NCBI GenBank assembly: GCA_024398935.1
Contig: JAKSIH010000032.1
Location: 1 to 34,909, forward strand
Length of the DNA stretch: 34,909 nucleotides
Source: Fibrobacter sp.
GTDB lineage: Bacteria; Fibrobacterota; Fibrobacteria; Fibrobacterales; Fibrobacteraceae
Reading direction: 5' to 3'
Shown: positions 1 through 6,402 of the stretch, one piece after another
How positions within the stretch are numbered: the stretch's first letter is position 1
How the letters are laid out: the number at the start of each line of letters is the position of its first letter
Notes under the pieces: generated by a model
The model's database searches: none
The model's input: only the letters and a program-made list of their open reading frames with translations
What the model was told of the DNA's origin: nothing
Program-made: the position numbers and the translations under genes

Positions 1-1478
1 TCAAGGCTGGCGAAACCCAGGGCTACCTGTGGGCTTCCGAAGGCACCGGCGAATTCGAAATTTCCGAATGCCCCCGCACCGATGTGGGCACCAAGATTAC
101 CTTGTACCTGAAGGATGCCGAAGGTGACGAAGACTTCGAAGACTATACCAGCGAATGGAAGATCAAGGACATCGTCAAGAAGTATAGCGGTTTCGTAAAC
201 TACGGCATCTACTTCCATCCGGAGCCCACCAAGAACGACAAGGGCGAATTGGAAGTCAAGGAAGAAGAAAAACTTAACGACAAGACCGCTCTCTGGCGCC
301 AGTCCGAAAAGGACGTGAAGGAAGAAGAGTACAAGGAATTCTACAACGTCATTTGCCACGACGGTGGCGAACCTGCCTGCTGGAGCCACAGCCACGCTGA
401 AGGCTCCCTGGAATTCTGGAACCTGGTGTACATTCCTTCCAAGGCTCCCTACAACATTTGGCAGAACGATGCTTTGCATGGCCTTAAGCTCTATGTGAAG
501 AAAGTCTTTATCATGGACGATTGCAAGGAACTTCTGCCTCCTTGGCTGCGCTTTGTCCGCGGCGTGGTGGATTCCGAAGACCTGCCTTTGAACGTTAGCC
601 GCGAAATTCTCCAGAGCAACAAGATCATCACCAACATCCGTAAGCACGTCATCAAGAAGGTGCTGGACGCACTGCAGAACATGGCCGACAAGGATGCCGA
701 CAAGTATGCGGCCTGGTGGAAGGAGCTGGGCATGGTCCTTAAGGAAGGCTTCTACATGAACTGGGAGCATCTGGATGAACTCAAGAAGTTGACCCGTTTC
801 GAAAGTACTGTTACCGGTGCCGATGGCCTCGTCAGCCTGGACGAATACATCGGTCGTATGCCCGAAAGCCAGAAGGAAATCTATTACCTCATCGGCGACA
901 AGAACGCCGTCCGCAGCAACCCCATGTTGGAAGCTTTCAAGGCCAAGGGTTACGAAGTGCTTCTCATGAGCGATGGCATCGATGAGTTCATGATGTCTAC
1001 CCTCATGGAATACAAGGACAAGAAGTTCCACGACATCAGCAAGGGTGACGTTGACTTCGAAAAGACAGAAGAAGAAAAGAAGGCCGAGGAAACCAACAAG
1101 GGTGTATTCAAGGGCCTCTGCGAAAACCTCCAGAAGATCCTCGACGAAAACATCCAGGAGGTTCGCGTGTCTAGCCGCCTGAAGGATAGCCCCTGCTGCC
1201 TCGTCACCAGCGAAGACGCCATGAGCGCCCAGATGGAACGCATGATGAAGGCCATGGGCCAGAAGAATATTCCTGTGTCCAAGCGTATTCTCGAAATCAA
1301 TCCCACTCACCCCATCTGCGAAATGCTGAAGACCAAGTCCGAAGCTGGCGAAGACCTGGGTGATTGGCCCAAGGCTCTCTACGGTCAGGCTTTGCTTGCC
1401 GAAGGTAGCCCGCTGCCTAACCCCGCTGAATACGTTGCCGCGGTCACGAGACTGCTCGGCCAAGCAGCAAGCAAGTAA
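1..1478 (+). CDS. htpG: Chaperone protein HtpG (Hsp90), 5'-truncated by window edge
   Basis: ATP-dependent dimeric cytosolic chaperone of the Hsp90 family. The open frame enters from before base 1 (codons in phase with base 3) and ends with TAA at 1476-1478. The visible part matches the end of the N-terminal ATPase domain, the middle domain and the C-terminal dimerisation domain. Family signatures seen include WSHSHAEG, HGLKLYVKKVFIMDD, LRFVRGVVDSEDLPLNVSRE (catalytic-loop arginine region) and the late QALLAEGSPL segment. By comparison with E. coli HtpG roughly the first quarter, including the ATP-binding motifs, lies off the window. A GTG at 84 is internal and not the true start. A hairpin terminator follows 20 bases after the stop. 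Confidence 0.97.
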   Translation, partial: KAGETQGYLWASEGTGEFEISECPRTDVGTKITLYLKDAEGDEDFEDYTSEWKIKDIVKKYSGFVNYGIYFHPEPTKNDKGELEVKEEEKLNDKTALWRQSEKDVKEEEYKEFYNVICHDGGEPACWSHSHAEGSLEFWNLVYIPSKAPYNIWQNDALHGLKLYVKKVFIMDDCKELLPPWLRFVRGVVDSEDLPLNVSREILQSNKIITNIRKHVIKKVLDALQNMADKDADKYAAWWKELGMVLKEGFYMNWEHLDELKKLTRFESTVTGADGLVSLDEYIGRMPESQKEIYYLIGDKNAVRSNPMLEAFKAKGYEVLLMSDGIDEFMMSTLMEYKDKKFHDISKGDVDFEKTEEEKKAEETNKGVFKGLCENLQKILDENIQEVRVSSRLKDSPCCLVTSEDAMSAQMERMMKAMGQKNIPVSKRILEINPTHPICEMLKTKSEAGEDLGDWPKALYGQALLAEGSPLPNPAEYVAAVTRLLGQAASK

Positions 1479-1498
1479 CTGGCGATAAAGCATGAAAG

Positions 1499-1530
1499 AA
1501 AAAGGTTCCGTTCAAAACGGAACCTTTTTT
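1499..1530. terminator. Bidirectional rho-independent terminator between htpG and the M23 peptidase gene
   Basis: An 8-bp perfect stem (1504-1511 with 1517-1524, GGTTCCGT/ACGGAACC) is flanked by an A-run on the left and six Ts on the right. It can therefore end transcription of htpG on the plus strand and of the convergent peptidase gene on the minus strand. Confidence 0.9.
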
Positions 1531-1553
1531 CGTTATGTTGTTAACAAGATTGC

Positions 1554-3551
1554 TTACATCTCGGGAATCATTACATCGTAGGAGACCTTGTGACCGGCTT
1601 CGTCGACGATCTGCACTGTCATTGTTTCGCCGGTTTCGGGAACTCTTTCCCCTTCGATGACGATTTCGCGGGGTTCGGAATCGTATTCGGCGGCGATCCA
1701 TTTGCCCTTTGCGGTAACGGTGATGGCGTTGCCGTCGGCGACACCATCGTACTTGAACATCAGGGGGATCTTGAGGGCCACTTGGCGAGATCCGTTGATT
1801 ATCATGTTTTCCCAATAGGGGAATCCGAGGATGGGAGCTTCCTGGTTGTTGATGCTTGCGATGTCGCGGAGCTCGTTGACGTTGACGCAGCGATTCTTTC
1901 CCTTACTTTGCTTGCTAAAGATGAACCAGTTGCGGCTGGTTTCTCCGAGCCAGTAGAGGGGGGCAGGATTGCTCTTGTTCTCTACGCAAACGTTCCAGTT
2001 CTTAAGCTGCATTCCCTTGGGGTGGAATTCCAAATAATCCAGGCTGTCGGTGTGGGTCTTTGTTACAGCCAGTATGCGTACCGTGGGGTCGCTTGCCGCG
2101 GGAATGCCTGTGATTTTCTGCGAGATGTTGATCTCGCCGATGGAAGTGTTCCAGTTGACGCTGGTCATGGTATTGGCGTAGCTGAACACGGCGATGGTAC
2201 CTTCTGCGCCCTTGCCAGAGCCTGAAGCGTTATCTGCGGAGTAGCGGATGCCGGTCATGCCGGGGTAGCGCTCCATGAGATTTCCGATCAGCTTCGGCTT
2301 GTTCTCCTGCTTATAGGCGGAGCAGAGGTTTTCTTCCTGTACGCTTCCCCCCTTAAGCACAGAGAACTTCATGCCCGATTCGCATCGCGTCAGGTCCAGC
2401 ATGGGGCGGCTGAGGAAGGTGAATACTGGTGCGGTCTGCACCTTGGTCATAGGCAGGGTCTTGTTGCCATTGCACTTGTTGCGGAAGGTGAATTTCTTTG
2501 TGGTGACGTTGCCTGCATAGTCCTCCACTTCCAAGGTGTATGTGGAAATCGGTGCGATTCTTGCGTTGATGACGTGCCAGTCGCCCGCTGTGTCGGCCTC
2601 CTCGGCCCACAGCAGCTGATCGCGGATTTCGGTCATCTTCTTGAAGTTCAGTGTGTCCAGTCTTTTGTCGAAAATCTTGTCGTCATAACGCCACATGGTG
2701 ATGCGACGGACGGACATGGGATTGTCCTTTGGCAAGCGGCTGTAGTCCGCGATTTTGATTGCCAGTCTCACTTCGTTGTCGTCATTCTTTACCGGGGAGA
2801 TGACGCATCCCTTGTCGATGGCTTCGCCAGAGGTGATTGCCAGCTCGTTGCCCTTCCATACGGCGGCGGCAAATACCTGGGGTGCAATACTGTCGGAGGC
2901 GTCGGTATTGAACATGCGGGGGTTTACGACGCGGTCGTTGTCCAGGCGAACTTCCAAATGCAGGTGGGGGTTGCCGATGCCTGTGCTGCCGGCGAAGGTG
3001 AGCGTGTCGCCCTTTTTGAAAGCCTTGTTGGGCTTGATGGTGACATCGTTCTTCTTGGTGGCGTATTGCTGCTTCATTACCGCTTCGTCAAGTTCGCCGA
3101 AGCTGCTTTGGTGGGCGAAAACCCATGTGTTTCCGCTGTTGCCCTGGTAGAACATTACCTTGCCGTAGCCGAAGGGGGAGGTACGAAGTTCCTTGACCTT
3201 GCCGTCTTCGGGGGCGAATATGGGCCAGCCTTCTTCCATGTCGGTGGAGTAGTCCAGACCTGCGTGGTAGCGTGCCCCGCGGTTTTCGCCGAAGGAGGAT
3301 GTTAGATAGGCTTCCTTGCCGAAAGGCTGGTACTTGGGCTTTTCGGGAGCGACCTGCGGTGCGGAGGTTGCGGGAGCCTTGTCGCCGAAATCCTCGTCGT
3401 TGGTGACGGCGCCGTTCTTGGTGTTGACGCAGTCCTCGTAGGCGAATGCGTCCATGGAGGCTTCGTCGCATTCCTCCGCGATGGCGCTCGCAGATAAAGT
3501 AACTGCACAACCTAAAATGATTCTGGAAAAAGTAATCCTAACCTTGTTCAT
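1554..3551 (-). CDS. Secreted M23-family (LytM-type) metalloendopeptidase
   Basis: Predicted periplasmic or outer-envelope zinc endopeptidase acting on peptidoglycan cross-bridges. The 665-residue protein starts with a Sec signal peptide (hydrophobic stretch about residues 8-24, likely cleavage near SAIA-EE). The M23 domain spans about residues 78-215. The zinc and catalytic residues are intact: H96 and D100 in HAGLD, H147 in FAHQSS, and H196/H198 in the HLHLEVR motif. About 450 residues follow that I do not recognise; they look beta-rich and may be binding domains. Paired cysteines suggest an oxidising compartment. The gene is transcribed alone, between tRNA-Ala upstream and the shared terminator downstream. 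It could be an amidase activator rather than an active enzyme, but the complete ligand set argues for activity. Substrate is inferred from family only. Confidence 0.88.
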   Translation of the reverse strand: MNKVRITFSRIILGCAVTLSASAIAEECDEASMDAFAYEDCVNTKNGAVTNDEDFGDKAPATSAPQVAPEKPKYQPFGKEAYLTSSFGENRGARYHAGLDYSTDMEEGWPIFAPEDGKVKELRTSPFGYGKVMFYQGNSGNTWVFAHQSSFGELDEAVMKQQYATKKNDVTIKPNKAFKKGDTLTFAGSTGIGNPHLHLEVRLDNDRVVNPRMFNTDASDSIAPQVFAAAVWKGNELAITSGEAIDKGCVISPVKNDDNEVRLAIKIADYSRLPKDNPMSVRRITMWRYDDKIFDKRLDTLNFKKMTEIRDQLLWAEEADTAGDWHVINARIAPISTYTLEVEDYAGNVTTKKFTFRNKCNGNKTLPMTKVQTAPVFTFLSRPMLDLTRCESGMKFSVLKGGSVQEENLCSAYKQENKPKLIGNLMERYPGMTGIRYSADNASGSGKGAEGTIAVFSYANTMTSVNWNTSIGEINISQKITGIPAASDPTVRILAVTKTHTDSLDYLEFHPKGMQLKNWNVCVENKSNPAPLYWLGETSRNWFIFSKQSKGKNRCVNVNELRDIASINNQEAPILGFPYWENMIINGSRQVALKIPLMFKYDGVADGNAITVTAKGKWIAAEYDSEPREIVIEGERVPETGETMTVQIVDEAGHKVSYDVMIPEM

Positions 3552-3589
3552 CTTTGTTTCCTTCTTAATTCCGATGCCAAAGATAAAAA

Positions 3590-3595
3590 ATTATA
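3590..3595 (-). promoter_or_regulatory. Possible -10 element for the M23 peptidase gene
   Basis: On the minus strand TATAAT lies about 40 bases before the start codon at 3551, followed by a purine-rich AGAAGGAAA ribosome-binding region. No convincing -35 hexamer is visible, so this is weakly supported. Confidence 0.35.
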
Positions 3596-3670
3596 GGGGG
3601 CGCGCATAATCGGTGGTGTCGCCTGGACTCGATTTGGTTTGAATGCGATCGCCTCGAAAAGTTGCAAATA

Positions 3671-3701
3671 AAAAAAGACTCACTTCACAGTGAGTCTTTT
3701 T
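3671..3701. terminator. Terminator downstream of tRNA-Ala
   Basis: Perfect 8-bp stem (3677-3684 with 3689-3696, GACTCACT/AGTGAGTC) with loop TCAC, six As on the left and five Ts on the right. On the minus strand it begins only a few bases after the tRNA 3' end, so it most likely ends the tRNA transcript. It is symmetrical enough to work both ways. Confidence 0.9.
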
Positions 3702-3704
3702 CAG

Positions 3705-3777
3705 TGGAGCTAAGGAGAGTCGAACTCCTGACCTCCTGCATGCCATGCAGGCGCTCTACCAACTGAGCTATAACCCC
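3705..3777 (-). tRNA. tRNA-Ala, anticodon GGC
   Basis: The reverse complement folds as a complete 73-nt cloverleaf. It has a 7-bp acceptor stem (GGGGTTA with TAGCTCC), a D arm, an anticodon stem CCTGC/GCAGG around loop ATGGCAT (anticodon GGC, reading GCC/GCU), a five-base variable loop AGGTC and a T arm AGGAG-TTCGACT-CTCCT. The discriminator base is A. The next bases are CTG, so the CCA tail is not encoded and must be added by nucleotidyltransferase. It has its own promoter and terminator. Confidence 0.97.
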
Positions 3778-3789
3778 GAGGGTGACCCA

Positions 3790-3818
3790 TATATAGCTAA
3801 ATAAATCCAGAACGTCAA
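3790..3818 (-). promoter_or_regulatory. Promoter of tRNA-Ala
   Basis: Minus strand: TTGACG at 3818-3813, a 17-bp spacer and TATATA at 3795-3790. The predicted start site is about 6 bases before the mature tRNA 5' end at 3777. Spacing and hexamers are close to the sigma-70 consensus. Confidence 0.75.
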
Positions 3819-3851
3819 GGGGGAAAAATAAAAAATCTGGGATTTTTTTGC

Positions 3852-3879
3852 AATTATGAATTATGAATTACGAATTATG
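3852..3879. repeat. Heptad repeat array, unit AATTATG x4
   Basis: Four consecutive 7-bp units (3852, 3859, 3866, 3873) read AATTATG, AATTATG, AATTACG, AATTATG, so there is one mismatch in 28 bases. It lies in the gap between tRNA-Ala and the cyclophilin gene, 72 bases before a second heptad array of different sequence. Confidence 0.85.
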
Positions 3880-3902
3880 AGAAAAAACAATAGGTGAACG
3901 CG

Positions 3903-3929
3903 AAAAAAACGCAGGTTTTACCCCGCGTT
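3903..3929 (-). terminator. Terminator of the cyclophilin gene
   Basis: On the minus strand AACGC-GGG, loop GTAAAA, then CCT-GCGTT forms an 8-bp stem with one G-U pair, followed directly by a run of Ts (complement of A3903-3909). It is 54 bases after the stop codon of the minus-strand cyclophilin gene. Confidence 0.8.
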
Positions 3930-3950
3930 CCTTTGGCGTATTCTTGAATA

Positions 3951-3978
3951 GCTCACGGCTCAAAGCTCAGAGCTCATG
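3951..3978. repeat. Heptad repeat array, unit GCTCANN x4
   Basis: Four 7-bp units (3951, 3958, 3965, 3972) read GCTCACG, GCTCAAA, GCTCAGA, GCTCATG. The first five bases are invariant and the last two vary. The array ends 4 bases from the cyclophilin stop codon (3983-3985). Confidence 0.85.
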
Positions 3979-3982
3979 GCTA

Positions 3983-4528
3983 TTAAGCCTTTTCGATCTT
4001 CACGGATTCGATGATCACGTCTTCGTATGGTGCGTCGCGACGGTCGGTCTTGACACCTGCGATATCGTCCAGGACTTCGAAACCTTCGTACAGCTGGCCA
4101 AATACGGAGTAGCCTTCGTTCCTGCCGCCGTTAGCCGGATGGTCCAGGAAGTGTACGTCGTCGCCGTGGACGATGTAGAACTGGGAGCCGATGGAGTGGG
4201 GCATCATGGTTTTAGCCCAGGCCAGGGCGCCGCGCATGTGGGTGAGGCACGGATCGTACTTATCGTCGATGGTGGTGCCCGGGCCGCCTGCAGCGTGGCC
4301 ACCGGTACCGTTACGGTTGGTGAAGTCGCCACCCTGGATCATGAAACCAGAAATGATGCGGTGGAACGGAGCGCCATCATACTTGCCCTGCTTGGCCAGT
4401 TCGATAAAGTTGGTTGCGCATTCGCCGACGCGTTCTTCGAAAAGACGCAGCTTCATCACGCCGTGGTTGGTGGTCATAATGGCGATGGTTTCGCCTGCCT
4501 GGGGCTTGTCCAGCTGATTAAAAGCCAT
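3983..4528 (-). CDS. Peptidyl-prolyl cis-trans isomerase, cyclophilin type
   Basis: Catalyses cis-trans isomerisation of Xaa-Pro bonds during protein folding. The 181-residue protein is almost all one cyclophilin domain. It has the family FHRIISGFMIQGGDF segment with the catalytic Arg, then GSQFYIVHGD and the VFGQLYEGFEVLD region. No signal peptide is seen, so it is probably cytoplasmic. I chose the ATG at 4528 because AGGAG lies 6 bases upstream and the family N terminus fits. The open frame continues upstream to 4630, but that part only translates a dispersed palindromic repeat. Its terminator and a heptad array lie just downstream. Its upstream region contains a GTCATT...AATCC repeat (4569-4600). 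Confidence 0.95.
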   Translation of the reverse strand: MAFNQLDKPQAGETIAIMTTNHGVMKLRLFEERVGECATNFIELAKQGKYDGAPFHRIISGFMIQGGDFTNRNGTGGHAAGGPGTTIDDKYDPCLTHMRGALAWAKTMMPHSIGSQFYIVHGDDVHFLDHPANGGRNEGYSVFGQLYEGFEVLDDIAGVKTDRRDAPYEDVIIESVKIEKA

Positions 4529-4568
4529 GGAATATCTCCTGTGGATTATTGTTTTGGAACCCTCAAAT

Positions 4569-4600
4569 GTCATTGCGAGCCGCAGGCGCGGCAATCCAGA
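4569..4600. repeat. Dispersed imperfect palindrome, GTCATT...AATCCAGA family
   Basis: An imperfect palindrome with ends GTCATTG and CAATCC and a GC-rich core (GCGAGCCGC...GCGCGGC). It shares its ends with the copy at 27750-27776 on the other strand, while the cores differ. Similar REP-like sequences are widespread in many bacterial genomes. It lies about 40 bases before the cyclophilin start. Confidence 0.7.
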
Positions 4601-4690
4601 CCGAAATTGGGGTCCCAAGGTTGTTTTCACGCAATATAAATAAAAATTTTAGGGAAATTGTTGTAAAATTGCCAATTTTGCAAAATTTAC

Positions 4691-4719
4691 TTGACATTGT
4701 TTTTTTTTGTTTACATTTG
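4691..4719 (+). promoter_or_regulatory. Promoter candidate for the 4755-5348 gene
   Basis: TTGACA at 4691-4696 is followed by a nine-T tract and TACATTTG at 4712-4719. The spacer is short (15 bp) for sigma-70. TACATTTG also fits the Bacteroidota-type -7 element TAnnTTTG, which may be relevant for a member of the FCB group. A related arrangement lies at 30695. Confidence 0.5.
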
Positions 4720-4754
4720 ATTTTGACGGTTTTCTCTTTTTAGGATGGTTATAT

Positions 4755-5348
4755 ATGAATGACGAATCTTTATCGACAAAGATGAATGAGTTGTTCAAGC
4801 TTTATTGCCAAAATTCCTTCGGTTCCGTTTCGAAAAGGGAACTTGATATTTTCTTGTTTAACATGTTTCAAGAAACGGGAATGATAAAAGGTAAGGATTC
4901 CTGGGATTTGGCTCAGGAATTGAAGATATCCAGAACGAAGGCGCAAACCCTGCTTTATGAAAGTTCGATTCGTTATAGTCAAAAGGTCAATGTAAAAATT
5001 CAGCAATTGTTAAATGATCCGCCTCGCTTGCAGGATGGCGGAACCATTTGGATGATGGTTGACGATAAGTTTGTAAGAGAACAGATGCGTTCCTACTTGA
5101 GGAGCAAGGGTATTGTTACGGACTTGTCTTTTGCTTCTGAAATTGTGAAGATGCCTCCGGAAGGCTATTGGGAACTGCAGAAGAAATATAATCCGCAAAA
5201 TGTGTCCAAACTAAAAAAGGATGAATTTGTGGAGAAACTGAAAAAGATTCCTGGAAAATTTGTGGGGAAGCTTTTGTCTGATGTTGCCGGTGAGGAGGCT
5301 GGGGAAAGCATTGGAACGATGTTCTCGTTGTTATTTGAACAAGTCTAG
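4755..5348 (+). CDS. Hypothetical protein, possible helix-turn-helix
   Basis: I do not recognise this 197-residue protein. It is soluble and highly charged, with no signal peptide or membrane segment. Residues about 44-75 (from DSWDLAQELKISRTKAQTLL) look like a helix-turn-helix, which suggests DNA binding, but this is only a pattern impression. The C-terminal third is Lys/Glu-rich and ends in a GEEAGESIGT segment that could be an amphipathic helix. The start at 4755 has TAGGATGG 7 bases upstream; the frame is open from 4707 but no better start is seen. The gene is clearly more AT-rich than the chromosome around it and lies 17 bases before a FISUMP lipoprotein gene, probably as one transcript. 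Horizontal origin is possible. Confidence 0.7.
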   Translation: MNDESLSTKMNELFKLYCQNSFGSVSKRELDIFLFNMFQETGMIKGKDSWDLAQELKISRTKAQTLLYESSIRYSQKVNVKIQQLLNDPPRLQDGGTIWMMVDDKFVREQMRSYLRSKGIVTDLSFASEIVKMPPEGYWELQKKYNPQNVSKLKKDEFVEKLKKIPGKFVGKLLSDVAGEEAGESIGTMFSLLFEQV

Positions 5349-5365
5349 AAACAGGTAAAGGAAAA

Positions 5366-6196
5366 ATGAAAAAATCATTTGTGAAGATGTTTGGCTGTGC
5401 CGCGCTTGTGGTCGCCTCAATTGTTTCACTCAACGCATGCTCCGGTGAAAATGGCGTTGATGGTCGCGATGGCAAGGACGGTGTCGACGGGAAAGACGGT
5501 GTAAGTGTAACCGATACGCTGTACGTCGTTCAAAAAGATACTGTAATCTTTGCTGGAGATACGATATACATCAGTAAAAAAGACACAGTGGTTATTGACA
5601 ATAGGGATACGGTCTATATTGAAAATGGAGGCTCTGGCTCGGGAAACGGTGGTGCTGGAACTGGCGGCAATACATCTTTTGGTACGCTGGTGGATGAACG
5701 CGACGGACAAACCTACAGGACGACTAAGATTGGCGATCAGGTTTGGATGGCTGAGAATTTGAATTTTCCTGTGAAAGGTTCATATTGCTATGATAATACT
5801 CTGGTTAATTGCGAAATCTATGGCCGCCTTTATACATGGGAGGCTGCACAAGATGTTTGCCCTAGTGGCTGGCATTTGCCTAGCAAGGAAGATTTTGATA
5901 CTTTGCTAAAAAATGTGGGTGAAAGTGACACTGAACGATTTGACAACTTAGCTGCAAGAAGTTGGAAATTTGGAACAGATCCCTACGGTTTCTCCGCTCT
6001 CCCTGCTGGCAACTACAACGGCACCAGCTTCAAAGATTTGGGCAGCCTCACCTACTTTTGGTCTTCTACGAGCAGCAGTAGGTCTACGGATACCGGTGGC
6101 TCCCTCGCCTACCTTCTGCGCATCAACGTCGACGACGCGCACGTCAGCTACTACGGCAAGTACTACGGAGGCTCAGTGCGTTGCCTCCAGGACTAA
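5366..6196 (+). CDS. FISUMP-domain lipoprotein with collagen-like and DT-repeat stalk
   Basis: Predicted surface or periplasmic lipoprotein of 276 residues. The signal peptide ends in a lipobox (SLNA-C25). It is followed by seven Gly-X-Y triplets (about G27-S47), then five roughly 8-residue repeats beginning DT (D50, D58, D65, D73, D81; pattern DTVYhxxx), a Gly/Ser linker (88-103), and a FISUMP domain to the end. FISUMP hallmarks seen are DGQTYRTTKIGDQVWMAENL, CPSGWHLPS, YFWSST and the final GGSVRCLQD. The role of FISUMP domains is unknown to me; the stalk would project the domain from the membrane. AAAGGA precedes the ATG. The last 200 bases are more GC-rich than the front, suggesting that domain exchange shaped the gene. 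A cluster of hairpins follows. Confidence 0.9.
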   Translation: MKKSFVKMFGCAALVVASIVSLNACSGENGVDGRDGKDGVDGKDGVSVTDTLYVVQKDTVIFAGDTIYISKKDTVVIDNRDTVYIENGGSGSGNGGAGTGGNTSFGTLVDERDGQTYRTTKIGDQVWMAENLNFPVKGSYCYDNTLVNCEIYGRLYTWEAAQDVCPSGWHLPSKEDFDTLLKNVGESDTERFDNLAARSWKFGTDPYGFSALPAGNYNGTSFKDLGSLTYFWSSTSSSRSTDTGGSLAYLLRINVDDAHVSYYGKYYGGSVRCLQD

Positions 6197-6214
6197 AGCG
6201 ATGGCGAGTGACGC

Positions 6215-6377
6215 ATAGACAAACTTGTTTGTCTATATGTCCGAGCATGAGCGTAGGCGCTTTGCGCCCTCCAATTAGGCACCCGCCGAAGGCGGGAGGC
6301 CTAGCCAAGGCTTAGCGAAGCAAAGCCTTGAAACTATCAAGAAGAATCACGCAGCGGTGCTGCGGAAGTTCTTCTTG
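6215..6377. repeat. Cluster of five hairpins downstream of the FISUMP gene
   Basis: Within 163 bases there are five inverted repeats: 6215-6236 (10-bp perfect stem, ATAGACAAAC), 6256-6268 (GGCGC/GCGCC), 6276-6303 (TAGGC plus CCCGCC around a GAA loop), 6306-6330 (CAAGGCTT stem, GAA loop) and 6338-6377 (CAAGAAGAA outer stem, CGCAGC/GCTGCG inner stem). None has a clear trailing T-run. No coding potential was recognised between 6197 and 6402. Confidence 0.75.
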
Positions 6378-6402
6378 GTGAAAAAATTGGTTGTAATAAT
6401 CC

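Noticed and set aside
3705..3777. tRNA-Ala as an integration site with an attached island
   Set aside because: No integrase gene and no repeat of the tRNA 3' end was found in the window.
3852..3978. CRISPR array for the short repeats near tRNA-Ala
   Set aside because: Units are only 7 bp with no unique spacers and no cas genes nearby.
4529..4630. N-terminal extension of the cyclophilin gene
   Set aside because: It translates a dispersed palindromic repeat, and the ATG at 4528 has AGGAG at proper spacing.
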